A DNA stretch of 64,000 bases, from positions 1 to 64,000 of the forward strand of contig NZ_JAFLWW010000004.1 of NCBI RefSeq assembly GCF_018555685.1, written 5' to 3'. Below are positions 52,913 through 61,500 of this stretch, piece by piece. This DNA comes from Aminobacter anthyllidis. GTDB lineage: Bacteria > Pseudomonadota > Alphaproteobacteria > Rhizobiales > Rhizobiaceae. The number at the start of each line of letters is the position of its first letter. Position 1 is the stretch's first letter. The notes beneath the pieces were generated by a model, which was not told the origin of the DNA, searched no databases, and saw only the letters and a list, made by a program, of their open reading frames with translations. A program made the translations under genes and the position numbers.

Positions 52913-53929
52913 GTGAGCAAGGGTGTCAAAGGGTCGGGTGGAAAATCGCGTGCCGCCGAGACACCTCAGGATGTTGAGAGCTCCCCGACCGACAGCCGGG
53001 CCGACCGGCTGCGCGTTCGCGCCGCGTGGATGTATTTCATCGAGCAGATGACGCAAAACGACATTGCCGAGGTTCTTGGCGTCGGTCGCGTCACCGTCGT
53101 GCGCATGCTGGCCGAAGCGCGCCTGCGCAACGAGGTCAAGATCGCCATCGAAGGCGATCTGTCCGACATCGTGCGGCAGGAACGCGCGCTGGAGCAGAAG
53201 TTCGGCGTGCAGCGGGCGATCGTCGCACCGCTGTCCGGGGAGGGCGCGGATCCCATCCCGACGATTGGGGCAGCAACCGGCGCCTACCTTTCCGAGGCAA
53301 TGAAGTCAGGCATGTCCGTCGGCGTCGGCTGGGGCCGCACGCTCACCGGCACCTTGCCTTTCGTCAGCGGCAAGCCGCTCAGCGATTTCCGCGTCATTTC
53401 GCTGCTCGGCGGCGTCGGCGTCGCCCGCCGCACCAATCCGGCCGAATTCGCTTGGCGTTTCGCCCAGGCCTTCCAGGGCGACGGCTACCTCATTCCGGCA
53501 CCTGCGGTCGTCGACAGCGTCGAGACCAAGCGCGCGCTGATCGAACGCTGCGGCCTGTCCGAGGTCTTCGCACTGGCCGACAAGCTCGACGCGGTGCTGG
53601 TCAGCGTCGGCGACATCGCTTCGGCCTCGACGTTCTATCGCGGCGGCTTCCTGACTGAGGCCGAGCGCGAGAAGCTGGCCGCCAAGGGCGCTGTCGGCGA
53701 CCTTCTGTTCCATTTCTTCGACCGCGACGGCAACCTGGTCGACCATCCCATCAACCAGCTCGGCATGTCGGTCGATGTCGATCGCATCCTGCGTGCGCCG
53801 CTGCGCATCCTGACTTCGGGCGGCGCAGACAAGATCGACGCTCTGCTGGGCGCCATGAAACTTGTGCGGCCGACGGTGCTGATCACTGACGAGCACAGCG
53901 CCAAGCGCATGATCGAGGCACCCAGATGA
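52913..53929 (+). CDS. SorC-family sugar-binding transcriptional regulator
   Basis: 338 aa from GTG 52913 with GGGGGGAG ahead. After a 30-residue polar leader comes a helix-turn-helix (ADRLRVRAAWMYFIEQMTQNDIAEVLGVGRVTVVRMLAEAR) and a large C-terminal sugar-phosphate-binding domain with GVGWGRTLTGTLPFV, LLGGVGVARRTNPAEFAWRFAQ, LVSVGDI and a late ILTSGGADKIDALLGAM. SorC/DeoR-type regulators bind phosphorylated sugars or polyols, which matches the PTS just upstream whose product would be a polyol phosphate. It is the most likely regulator of that operon. Confidence 0.92.
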   Translation: MSKGVKGSGGKSRAAETPQDVESSPTDSRADRLRVRAAWMYFIEQMTQNDIAEVLGVGRVTVVRMLAEARLRNEVKIAIEGDLSDIVRQERALEQKFGVQRAIVAPLSGEGADPIPTIGAATGAYLSEAMKSGMSVGVGWGRTLTGTLPFVSGKPLSDFRVISLLGGVGVARRTNPAEFAWRFAQAFQGDGYLIPAPAVVDSVETKRALIERCGLSEVFALADKLDAVLVSVGDIASASTFYRGGFLTEAEREKLAAKGAVGDLLFHFFDRDGNLVDHPINQLGMSVDVDRILRAPLRILTSGGADKIDALLGAMKLVRPTVLITDEHSAKRMIEAPR

Positions 53930-54037
53930 GACGCGCGCTCGCAGTGCTTGTCATTGTTGGACGTGGCCTGCATGATCATGGGATGGATCGACAAGTCGAA
54001 GATACGAGCCGCGAGCCTTGCTCCTTTTGGAGGTTTC

Positions 54038-54406
54038 ATGCCTGAATTCAATCCGGAGAATGTCCGCTCCCTGGTCAGCAAGGTCATGAAGGCGTCGCCG
54101 TCTGACGTCAGGTTGATTGCGCAACGCCTGCGTGACCATGCCGTCGAAGAGCGTATGTCGCCCGAGGCGGCGAGAGCCTTTGTCGCAGAGCTCGGCTATG
54201 GCAGCCTCGAAGCCTTCTGTGCCGATATCGGCCTTCCCGGCCATATCGCCGAGCGCTGGGGCCGCTTCGGCGTATCGGGCGAAATGCGCCAGGTGTTTAC
54301 CTTGCTTGCCGCGCAGCGCAGGAAGATGGCTGAGGCCATCGCCGAATTCGAGGCGATGACACATGTCGGCATCGAGGACTTCCTGCGCGAAAGAGGACTG
54401 CTCTAA
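54038..54406 (+). CDS. Small hypothetical protein, 122 aa
   Basis: ATG 54038 is preceded by TGGAGG at good spacing. The product is an all-helical soluble protein (FNPENVRSLVSKVMKASPSDVRLIAQRLRDH, then SPEAARAFVAELGYGSLEAFCADIGLP and AERWGRFGVSGEMRQVFTLLAAQRRKMAEAIAEFEAM). The segment around LEAFCADIGLPGHIAERWGRFG resembles a helix-turn-helix, so a DNA-binding role is possible. It follows the SorC gene by 108 bases and is convergent with the second SorC gene. Confidence 0.6.
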   Translation: MPEFNPENVRSLVSKVMKASPSDVRLIAQRLRDHAVEERMSPEAARAFVAELGYGSLEAFCADIGLPGHIAERWGRFGVSGEMRQVFTLLAAQRRKMAEAIAEFEAMTHVGIEDFLRERGLL

Positions 54407-54423
54407 GCTTCCGCGCGCTGTCT

Positions 54424-55398
54424 CTAGGACAGCTTGGTCAGTGCCACCGCGCTGTCACTGTCGGTGATCAGGACATTGGCCTTGACCGCCGCCAGCGCCG
54501 CGCGAATGGCCGGGATTTTGCGTTTGCCGCCAGCGGCCAACACAAGATTCGGTACTGCGCTGACTGCCTCGAGGTCGATCGCCATGACCCGGTCATTGAC
54601 CTCGTGCTCGACCATCCTGCCTTCCGCGTCGATGAAGTAGCACAGCATGTTGGCGACAGCGCCTTTGGCCTTCAGCGGGGCTACGAAGCTTTGCGGCACG
54701 ATGCCATGGCGAAAGATCGTGGCATTGGCCGACATCTCGCCGACGGTCAACAGGGCGACGTCGGCTTTCGCCGCGCGCTTGCGCACGTCCAGCAACTCCG
54801 GCTGGGCCCACAGCAGGTCACGAAGCTCGCGGCTATGTGCGATCACAGGCGCGGTGATCTGATAGCTGTCGACGTTGAAGGCTTCAGCCACCTTCGCCGC
54901 AACCGTCGACGGGTTGATCCATTGCGAATGCGGCAGGCTGCCGACAAGGGCCACTACGCTCGCACCCTTGAGGTGCCTGCGGCTGAGGAAGCCGATGCTC
55001 GAATGCAGCGTCGCCCCTCCGCCAATCGCCAGCGTCATGCCGTCCTGCATCTGCTGGTCGAGATAGAGCGCCACCGAGTGGCCTATCGCCCGTTCCAGAT
55101 GCTCGTCGGCCGACGGTGTCGGCACGACGATTGCGGCATCGAGGTTCCATCGCTTTTCCAGAGCCCGTTCGAGTTCGACCTGCCTGGCGGTCTGGGCGTT
55201 GATCGTCGTCACCACCACGCCGTCAGCTGTGCAGGCGGCGAGGGTGCGCATTACCTTGACCCGGCTGACCTTCAATTTGTCGGCGATCTGCTCCTGGGTC
55301 AGTCCCTCGACGTAGTAGAGCCATGCTGTCTTCACGGCGATGTCGGACGAGACCATGGCCGCGCCAGGTTCGACAGGCATTTCCTGCTTCATACGCAT
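54424..55398 (-). CDS. Second SorC-family transcriptional regulator
   Basis: 324 aa from ATG 55396-55398 (ATG 55390-55392 is an alternative); a longer open frame to 55542 covers the promoter region and is rejected. Helix-turn-helix: DIAVKTAWLYYVEGLTQEQIADKLKVSRVKVMRTLAA. C-terminal effector domain: LAIGGGATLHSSIGFL, VVALVGSLPHSQWINPSTVAAKVAEAF, ALLTVGEMS and LVLAAGGKRKIPAIRAAL. It is divergent from the Afu-like importer operon at 55668 and very probably controls it, responding to a phosphorylated ligand. Confidence 0.92.
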   Translation of the reverse strand: MRMKQEMPVEPGAAMVSSDIAVKTAWLYYVEGLTQEQIADKLKVSRVKVMRTLAACTADGVVVTTINAQTARQVELERALEKRWNLDAAIVVPTPSADEHLERAIGHSVALYLDQQMQDGMTLAIGGGATLHSSIGFLSRRHLKGASVVALVGSLPHSQWINPSTVAAKVAEAFNVDSYQITAPVIAHSRELRDLLWAQPELLDVRKRAAKADVALLTVGEMSANATIFRHGIVPQSFVAPLKAKGAVANMLCYFIDAEGRMVEHEVNDRVMAIDLEAVSAVPNLVLAAGGKRKIPAIRAALAAVKANVLITDSDSAVALTKLS

Positions 55399-55533
55399 CC
55401 TGTCCGGTCTCCCCCTCGGCGCCAAAACGATTCTGGAGAATGGCGTTTCTGCAGCCTTGCGCAAGGGCTGCATACCAGTCCGGAGGCGACTTTTCACATC
55501 CGAAATTTCGCAATGCAGCATGTTCATTTGTAT

Positions 55534-55570
55534 TTGACACACAACAAATGATCATATCATAAATGTGTCA
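55534..55570 (+). promoter_or_regulatory. Promoter with inverted repeat, likely SorC operator
   Basis: TTGACA (55534-55539) is followed by an AT-rich segment with a possible -10 near 55555-55562. TGACACA (55535-55541) and TGTGTCA (55564-55570) are a perfect 7-bp inverted repeat with a 22-base spacer, framing the core promoter; two more TGTCA copies follow within 20 bases. The arrangement suits a repressor that bridges the promoter. Confidence 0.55.
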
Positions 55571-55667
55571 GCGTTCTGTCACCCAAGTGTCAAACGCGCT
55601 GTGTAGGGAGGTCGTGGCACGCGGATCTGAAGCCGACTTGCCATGAGTGGACACAATAGGAGGTTTC

Positions 55668-56654
55668 ATGAAAACGACATTCGTCAGGCTCGCCGCGAGC
55701 CAGCTTGCCCTGGCAGTTGCGCTCTTTGCGGGCGCAGCCAGCGCCGAAACGCTGACCCTTTATACGTCGCAGCCGGAAGCGGACGCGACCAAGACCGTCG
55801 AGGCCTTCAAGAAGGTACATCCCGACGTCGATGTGCAGGTCTATCGCTCGGGCACCAGCGACATCCTGGCTAAGCTCGCCGCCGAGTTTGCCGCCAACAG
55901 CCCGCAGCCGGACGTGCTGCTGATCGCCGATGCCGTCAGCATGGAGCTGCTGAAGAAGGACTCCCGGCTGATGGCCTATTCCGAGGCCAAGCTCGATGGC
56001 TTTTCGGCCGACGCATACGATGCCGACAAGACCTATTTCGGCTCCAAGCTGATCACCACCGGCATCGCCTACAACACTGCCGCAGCCGAAAAACCCGAGC
56101 ATTGGGCCGATCTGGCAAAGCCTGCCTATGCCGACGGCCTTGTCATGCCGAGCCCGCTTTACTCCGGTGCTGCTGCCTACCTGCTCTCGGGTTTCACCGG
56201 CAATGCCGACTATGGCTGGGACTATTTCGACAAGCTGAAGGCCAACAACACCATTTCGGTTCGCGGCAACGGCGCCGTGCTGAAGTCGGTTGCCAGCGGC
56301 GAGAAGCCCTACGGCATCCTGGTTGACTTCATGGCCATGAACGCCAAGGCTAAGGGCTCGCCGATCGAGTTCGTCTTCCCGTCCGAGGGCGTGCCCGCGG
56401 TGACCGAGCCAGTGGCCATCCTTTCGACGGCAAAGAACGTTGCAGGCGCCAAGCAGTTCGTCGACTTCATTCTCTCCGACGACGGCCAGAAGCTCGCGCT
56501 CGAGCAGGGCTACCTGCCGGCCAAGCCCTCCGTCGGTCGGCCCGCCTGGCTACCCGAAGGCGTCGAGGTCAAGGTCATGAACTTCGACGTCAAGGCGATC
56601 GTCGAGAAGATCGAAGCCGACAAGGCCAAGTTCTCCGGCCTGTTCGGCGGCTGA
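55668..56654 (+). CDS. Afu/Fbp-like (iron(III) or sugar-phosphate type) ABC transporter substrate-binding protein
   Basis: 328 aa from ATG 55668 with GGAGG. The signal peptide spans 1-26 (LAASQLALAVALFAGAASA). The mature part is a class-II binding protein: TLTLYTSQPEADATKTVEAFKKVHPDVDVQVYRSGTS, PDVLLIADAVSMELLKKD, TTGIAYNTAA, VRGNGAVLKSVASGEKPYGILVDFM and AVTEPVAILSTAKN. Relatives carry ferric iron, 2-aminoethylphosphonate or hexose phosphates (AfuA). The tyrosines that bind Fe(III) in FbpA are not obvious, and the operon contains a phosphatase, so a phosphorylated organic ligand is more likely. First gene of a five-gene operon. Confidence 0.88.
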   Translation: MKTTFVRLAASQLALAVALFAGAASAETLTLYTSQPEADATKTVEAFKKVHPDVDVQVYRSGTSDILAKLAAEFAANSPQPDVLLIADAVSMELLKKDSRLMAYSEAKLDGFSADAYDADKTYFGSKLITTGIAYNTAAAEKPEHWADLAKPAYADGLVMPSPLYSGAAAYLLSGFTGNADYGWDYFDKLKANNTISVRGNGAVLKSVASGEKPYGILVDFMAMNAKAKGSPIEFVFPSEGVPAVTEPVAILSTAKNVAGAKQFVDFILSDDGQKLALEQGYLPAKPSVGRPAWLPEGVEVKVMNFDVKAIVEKIEADKAKFSGLFGG

Positions 56655-56661
56655 TTGTCTA

Positions 56662-56688
56662 ACCCGGAAGGCTTTTGGCCTTCCGGGT
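56662..56688. repeat. Perfect hairpin after the binding-protein gene
   Basis: ACCCGGAAGGC (56662-56672) and GCCTTCCGGGT (56678-56688), 11 bp with loop TTTTG and no T run. Its position between the binding protein and permease genes suggests the usual partial stop or mRNA-protecting structure that keeps binding protein in excess. Confidence 0.6.
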
Positions 56689-56775
56689 CCAATCTCCAGA
56701 TTTGAACTGGCCGATGTGCCAGTATCGCGTGGCGCCCTTGCATGGGAGAGCCGCCCTGTTTTCCGGAACCGATAA

Positions 56776-58479
56776 ATGTCTGTCAGGCTGAATCAAGGTC
56801 GCGGCCAGCAATGGGCCATGACGGTGGTGGTCGCCGCACTCATCGTGCTGCTGTCCATCCTGCCGATGCTGCGCCTGATCCAGGAGATCTTCGCGCCTGG
56901 CGGCACTCTGTCCACCGCGGCGATCAGCGCAGGCCTGACCAACGCGACGACCTGGGTCGCCACCGGCAACACGCTCGTCGTCGGCTTCTTCGGTACCGCG
57001 CTCGCGGTGGTCCTCGGCACGTCGGTCGCGCTGCTTGTGACCCTCACCGACGTGCGGGGCCGCAGCGCCTTCGTGCTCTGCTACGTCATGCCGCTGATGA
57101 TCGCACCGCAGGTGACGGCACTGGCCTGGCTGCAGCTGTTCGGCCCGGCCAGCCCGCTGCTCAAGCTGCTCGGCATCGCGCCGCCGCTCGGCAGCCGCAA
57201 TCCGCTCTATTCGCCCGAGGGCATCATCCTGCTGCTCGGCGTGCAATACGGCCCTCTGGTCTTCCTGCTTGTACGTGCCGGGTTGAGGAAGCTGCCGCGC
57301 GAACTGGTTGAGGCCGCCCGCGCCAGCGGCGCCGGCTGGTTCACTGTGCTGCGGACGATCGTGCTGCCGCTGATGACCCCGTCGATAGTTGCCGCGGCAG
57401 CACTCGCCTTCGTCTCCTGCGTCGGCAATTTCGGTATCCCTGCCTTCCTCGGCATTCCCGCCAACTATCTCGTGCTACCGACGCTGATCTACCAGCGGCT
57501 CGCCGGCGGCGGTCCCGCCGTGCTTGGAGACGCAGCTTTCCTGTCGGTGCTGATCGGCCTCATCGCCATGGCCGGTATCCTCGCCCAGGAAATGATGAGC
57601 CGCCGCCGCGATTATCGCATCAGCTCGACGTCGCTTCCTGCCGAGCCCTATGAATTGGGCAAATGGCGGGTACCTGTGCAGGTCATGATGTGGTGCCTGA
57701 TCGTGCTCATCCTGTTCCTGCCGCTGCTCGGCCTCGTGCTCAGCTCGCTGGTGCCCGGCTATGGCATCCCGCTCAACGCCGCTACCGCCACGCTCGACAA
57801 CTACCGGTTCGTCCTTTTCGAATACGGCGCAGCCAGGCGCGCATTCCTCAACAGCTTCGCGCTGTCGCTGTCCGCGGCTGCCTTTGCCGTGCTGGTCGCG
57901 ATCCCCATCGCTTACCTCGTCGCCTGGAGCGGCAAGAAGTGGGTGAAGTACCTGAACCTCGCAGTCGAACTGCCTTACGCCTTACCGGGAGTGGTGCTGG
58001 CGATCGCCTCGCTGCTGATGTTCCTCAAGCCGATCCCGTTCACTGGCGTGCAGCTCTACAACACGATCTGGATCATCCTCTACGCTTACCTTGCCCGCTT
58101 CCTCGTGCTGGCGCTGCGCCCTACCATTGCCGGATACCACCAGATCGATCGGGCGCTGGAGGAGGCGGCCCGCGTTGCCGGCGCAAGTCTCTTCACCCGC
58201 ATGCGCACCATCATCTTCCCTCTCGTCGCGCCGGCGGCCCTTGCCGGCGGCCTGCTCATCTTCATGACCGCGCTCAGCGAGTTGACGGTTTCGGCACTGC
58301 TGTGGTCGTCCGGCTCCGAGACTATCGGCGTTCTGATGTTCTCCTTCGAGCAGGGCGGCGATTCAAACTACGCGTCGGCGATTTCCGCGATCACTGTGGC
58401 GATAACCTTCGTCCTGATGCTGCTGGCAAACCTGCTTGCCGCCCACCTACCCAGCGGAGTGCTCCCATGGCGGGACTGA
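56776..58479 (+). CDS. Fused two-domain ABC transporter permease (Afu/Fbp-like)
   Basis: 567 aa with about twelve membrane helices in two homologous halves. Each half has an EAA loop: LVEAARASGAGWFTVLRTIVLPLMTPSI (about residues 180-207) and LEEAARVAGASLFTRMRTIIFPLVAPAAL (about 460-488). Fused permeases of this layout occur in FbpB, AfuB and 2-aminoethylphosphonate importers. One chain therefore provides the whole channel. The ATPase ATG lies 13 bases before its stop. Confidence 0.93.
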   Translation: MSVRLNQGRGQQWAMTVVVAALIVLLSILPMLRLIQEIFAPGGTLSTAAISAGLTNATTWVATGNTLVVGFFGTALAVVLGTSVALLVTLTDVRGRSAFVLCYVMPLMIAPQVTALAWLQLFGPASPLLKLLGIAPPLGSRNPLYSPEGIILLLGVQYGPLVFLLVRAGLRKLPRELVEAARASGAGWFTVLRTIVLPLMTPSIVAAAALAFVSCVGNFGIPAFLGIPANYLVLPTLIYQRLAGGGPAVLGDAAFLSVLIGLIAMAGILAQEMMSRRRDYRISSTSLPAEPYELGKWRVPVQVMMWCLIVLILFLPLLGLVLSSLVPGYGIPLNAATATLDNYRFVLFEYGAARRAFLNSFALSLSAAAFAVLVAIPIAYLVAWSGKKWVKYLNLAVELPYALPGVVLAIASLLMFLKPIPFTGVQLYNTIWIILYAYLARFLVLALRPTIAGYHQIDRALEEAARVAGASLFTRMRTIIFPLVAPAALAGGLLIFMTALSELTVSALLWSSGSETIGVLMFSFEQGGDSNYASAISAITVAITFVLMLLANLLAAHLPSGVLPWRD

Positions 58480-59546
58480 CCATCAACGGCGTCACCAAGA
58501 CCTTCGGCGATTTCGACGCCGTCAAGGACGTCTCCATCGAGGTCAAGGACGGTGAGTTCCTGGCTGTTCTGGGACCGTCGGGCTGCGGCAAGACAACCTT
58601 GCTTCGCCTTGTCGCCGGTTTCGAGAATGTCACCTCGGGCGATATCCGCATCGGCAACGAGATTGTCTCCACCGCGCAAGGCTGCGTTCCGCCGGAGAAG
58701 CGGCGCGTCGGCATCGTCTTTCAGAATTACGCGCTGTGGCCGCACATGACGGTTGCCGAAAATATCGGCTATTCGCTCAAGGTCGCCAAGGTCGATGCCG
58801 AGACCCGCAAGCGCAGGGTCGACGATGCCATGGCGCTGGTCGACCTCAAGGGCTTTGGTGACCGCCGGCCGGCCAATCTTTCCGGCGGCCAGCGCCAGCG
58901 CGTCGCGCTCGCCCGCTGCCTGGTCGCTGCACCATCGCTGGTGCTGTTCGACGAGCCTCTGGCCAATCTCGACGTCCACCTGCGTGCTTCGATGGAGGAC
59001 GAGTTCGCCGCCTTCCACAAGCGCACCGGCACGACCATCGTCTACATCACGCATGACCAGGCTGAGGCCATGGCGCTGGCCGACCGCATCGCCGTCATGG
59101 ACAATGGCCGCCTGGCCCAGCTTGCGGCGCCGCGTGAACTCTATCGTGAGCCGGCCAACGAGATGGTCGCCTCCTTCATTTCCGAGGGCATGGTCATTCC
59201 GGCCCAGGTGCTGAGCCCTGCCGAAAGCGGACATCTCAAGGTCAGTGTGCTTGGCCAGGAGGTCGTCGTCCGCTGCCGCGACGGCGAAAAGCCACGCCAC
59301 GAAGCGAAGGTCTGCTGCCGCGCGCCTGATATCTCGGCTGCGGCGCCCGGCGAACCCGGTATCGACGGCACGATCCGCCGTGCGGTCCACAAGGGCGGTG
59401 TGGCGCGGATTGAGTTCGCGCCCGATGCCGACCCGACCGTCACGCTGCATTTCGAGCAGCCCGACCCCAGTCCGTTCGAGGCGGGGGCGAAGGCACGTGT
59501 CCGCATCGCCTCCGGCTGGCTGATCCCCGGGGGTGCTTCGGCATGA
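58467..59546 (+). CDS. ABC transporter ATP-binding protein (Afu/Fbp-like)
   Basis: 359 aa from ATG 58467; the frame is open upstream across the permease gene but only as an out-of-frame shadow. Walker A GPSGCGKTT (36-44), NYALWPHMTVAENI, signature LSGGQRQRVALARC, Walker B LVLFDEPLANLD and YITHDQAEAM are intact. The C-terminal 110 residues are a TOBE-type regulatory domain. It is the motor for the fused permease. Its stop overlaps the next ATG as ATGA. Confidence 0.94.
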   Translation: MAGLTINGVTKTFGDFDAVKDVSIEVKDGEFLAVLGPSGCGKTTLLRLVAGFENVTSGDIRIGNEIVSTAQGCVPPEKRRVGIVFQNYALWPHMTVAENIGYSLKVAKVDAETRKRRVDDAMALVDLKGFGDRRPANLSGGQRQRVALARCLVAAPSLVLFDEPLANLDVHLRASMEDEFAAFHKRTGTTIVYITHDQAEAMALADRIAVMDNGRLAQLAAPRELYREPANEMVASFISEGMVIPAQVLSPAESGHLKVSVLGQEVVVRCRDGEKPRHEAKVCCRAPDISAAAPGEPGIDGTIRRAVHKGGVARIEFAPDADPTVTLHFEQPDPSPFEAGAKARVRIASGWLIPGGASA

Positions 59547-60703
59547 GCATGCGGATAGACCTCTGCGGCGGCTTTGGTGAGAAGGGGCGCACCAGCGTGG
59601 CCATTTCAGGCAGTGACCAGCGCATCCTGCTGGATGCCGGCATCAAGGTCGGCGCTTCCGGTGCGGAGTACTACCCGGCGCTTCCCGGTGGCGTCGACGA
59701 TATCGACGCAGTGCTGATCTCCCATGCCCACGAAGACCATGTGGGGGCGCTGAGCTGGCTGCTGGCGCAAGGCTATCGTGGTCGCATCCTGATGACAGCC
59801 GAGACGCGCGAGGAAGCTCCGGCAACGCTCGGCGCATATGCCGATCCGAACGATTTCAGGCGCTTCCCACTGCCCGAGGAACGGATAGAACTTTTCGAGC
59901 CCGGCGACAGCCTGACCATTGGCGGGTTGACTATAGCGACGGGCCGCTCCGGTCATGTCGTCGGCGGTGTCTGGTTCGCCGTCGACGACGGCAGCCGCAA
60001 GGTCGTCTACTCCGCTGACGTGGTGCCCGACAGCAGCGTGTTCGTCATGGACGCCATGCCGCCTTGCGACCTCCTTGTCTTCGATGCGTCCTATGGCGCA
60101 GACCCGGTCAGCGGCGCGGCCCGCGCGAAAGCCATTGCCGAATGGGTCGCTACTCGGCCGGGAGGCTGCCTGCTGCCGACGCCGCTGTCGGGCCGGTCGC
60201 TCGAACTGATGGCTATTCTCCCTGGTCCCATCGCCATACACGCCGCCATGCGGGCCTCGCTCGCCGCCCAGATCGAGGCGACATCGGCCCTGCATCCTGC
60301 GATGGTTCCGCTGTTGCGGCGGCGTCTCGCCGACGCCTGCGATTGGCATGACGGCGATCCGTTGCCGCCATGTCCGCTGTTCGCCGATGACGGCATGGGC
60401 AAGGCGGGGCCTTCGGCGACGCTGCTGCTACGGGCCGATGCCGTCGGCTACCCAGTCCTGCTCACCGGCCATCTTCCGGCCGGCTCACCGGGCGAGATGC
60501 TGCAGGCAGCCGGCCGCGCCGGCTGGATACGCATGCCGACCCATCCGACGCTGTCGGGCAATCTTGCCATCTGGGAAGGGGCCGGACGACCAAAGGCGCT
60601 CGGCCATTCCTGCTTGCCCGACGCACTCCAAGAGCTTGCCCCGCACATGCCGTCGCTGCGCACCGACCTGCGCACCGGCGCCAGCTTCACCCTCGCACCT
60701 TGA
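59543..60703 (+). CDS. Metallo-beta-lactamase-fold hydrolase in the importer operon
   Basis: 386 aa, coupled to the ATPase gene by ATGA. Metal ligands: HAHEDH (61-66), a further His in the GRSGHVVGG segment and an Asp in VVYSADVV. The sequence KGRTSVAISGSDQRILLDAGI at the start and the C-terminal part (GPSATLLLRADAVGYPVLLTGHLPAGSPG) resemble the RNase J / beta-CASP-like group of exo-type hydrolases, but without the full beta-CASP motifs that I could identify. In this operon it may hydrolyse a phosphoester or lactone of the imported compound. It lacks a signal peptide. Confidence 0.88.
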   Translation: MSMRIDLCGGFGEKGRTSVAISGSDQRILLDAGIKVGASGAEYYPALPGGVDDIDAVLISHAHEDHVGALSWLLAQGYRGRILMTAETREEAPATLGAYADPNDFRRFPLPEERIELFEPGDSLTIGGLTIATGRSGHVVGGVWFAVDDGSRKVVYSADVVPDSSVFVMDAMPPCDLLVFDASYGADPVSGAARAKAIAEWVATRPGGCLLPTPLSGRSLELMAILPGPIAIHAAMRASLAAQIEATSALHPAMVPLLRRRLADACDWHDGDPLPPCPLFADDGMGKAGPSATLLLRADAVGYPVLLTGHLPAGSPGEMLQAAGRAGWIRMPTHPTLSGNLAIWEGAGRPKALGHSCLPDALQELAPHMPSLRTDLRTGASFTLAP

Positions 60704-60711
60704 GGTCCGCC

Positions 60712-61446
60712 ATGAGAATCCTGATCTGCAACGATGACGGCATTGCCGCGCCGGGCCTGGCCCGTCTGGCGGCGGCGGCGCAAACCATCAGTGAGGATGT
60801 CTGGGTCGTCGCGCCCGAGCGTAAACATACCGCCGCTGGTCCTTCACTGACCATGGCCGAGCCGATAACCATGCGCCGCACCGCCGAGCGCTGGTACTCG
60901 TGCTCCGGCCGGCCTGCGGACTGCGTCGTCACCGCCATGACCTGGCTGCTTGCTGGCGACGACAGGCCCGACATCGTACTTGGCGGCATCAATGACGGCC
61001 GCAATGTCGCTGAAGACCTTGCCTATTCTGGCACGCTCGGCATCGCCCGCGAGGCCAGCTTCTGGGGTGTTCCGGCCGTCGGATTCTCGCAGGTCAAGTC
61101 GCCCGACATCCAGCCCGGCGACGATGCCTGGCTCGGCGGCCTGATCGCCGATCTGTGGCGCAAGCGGGAGGAGTGGGTACTGGAGGGGCATTGGCTCAGC
61201 ATCAACCTGCCTTCTGCGCTGCCGGCCGAAATCCGCCAGCCAAAAATTGGCCGCGACAAGATCGCCCGGCGTTCGGAAGTCGTCGAACAGGACGGCGACC
61301 GCACCGTGCTCGTCGTGCCCCGGGGCCGCGAGCGGACGACCGTCGAGGGTGACGAAAACAGCGCCATTGATGCCGGCTACATCACTGTCAACCGCATCAA
61401 CTGGTTCGGCGAAACGCGTCTGGGCGACAGCTTTCTGAAGCTGTGA
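60712..61446 (+). CDS. surE: SurE-like 5'/3'-nucleotidase (phosphatase)
   Basis: 244 aa from ATG 60712 with GAGGT; a TTG four codons earlier overlaps the previous stop. The SurE metal site is present: MRILICNDDG (Asp8, Asp9), APERKHTAAGPSLT, SCSGRPADCVVTAM, and the GGINDGRNVAEDLAYSGTLGIAREA segment. SurE removes phosphate from nucleoside monophosphates and other small esters. The housekeeping surE is normally next to pcm and the stationary-phase genes, so this copy has been recruited to the importer operon. That suggests the imported ligand is phosphorylated. Confidence 0.93.
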   Translation: MRILICNDDGIAAPGLARLAAAAQTISEDVWVVAPERKHTAAGPSLTMAEPITMRRTAERWYSCSGRPADCVVTAMTWLLAGDDRPDIVLGGINDGRNVAEDLAYSGTLGIAREASFWGVPAVGFSQVKSPDIQPGDDAWLGGLIADLWRKREEWVLEGHWLSINLPSALPAEIRQPKIGRDKIARRSEVVEQDGDRTVLVVPRGRERTTVEGDENSAIDAGYITVNRINWFGETRLGDSFLKL

Positions 61447-61500
61447 CCGACTGTCGGTGGCTCCGGTATTCGCGTAAAGCGATAGCGCGGAGTTCCGGCC

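Noticed and set aside
57663-58466. N-terminal extension of the second ATPase gene
   Set aside because: It is an out-of-frame shadow of the permease gene; the ATPase starts at ATG 58467 with a normal domain.
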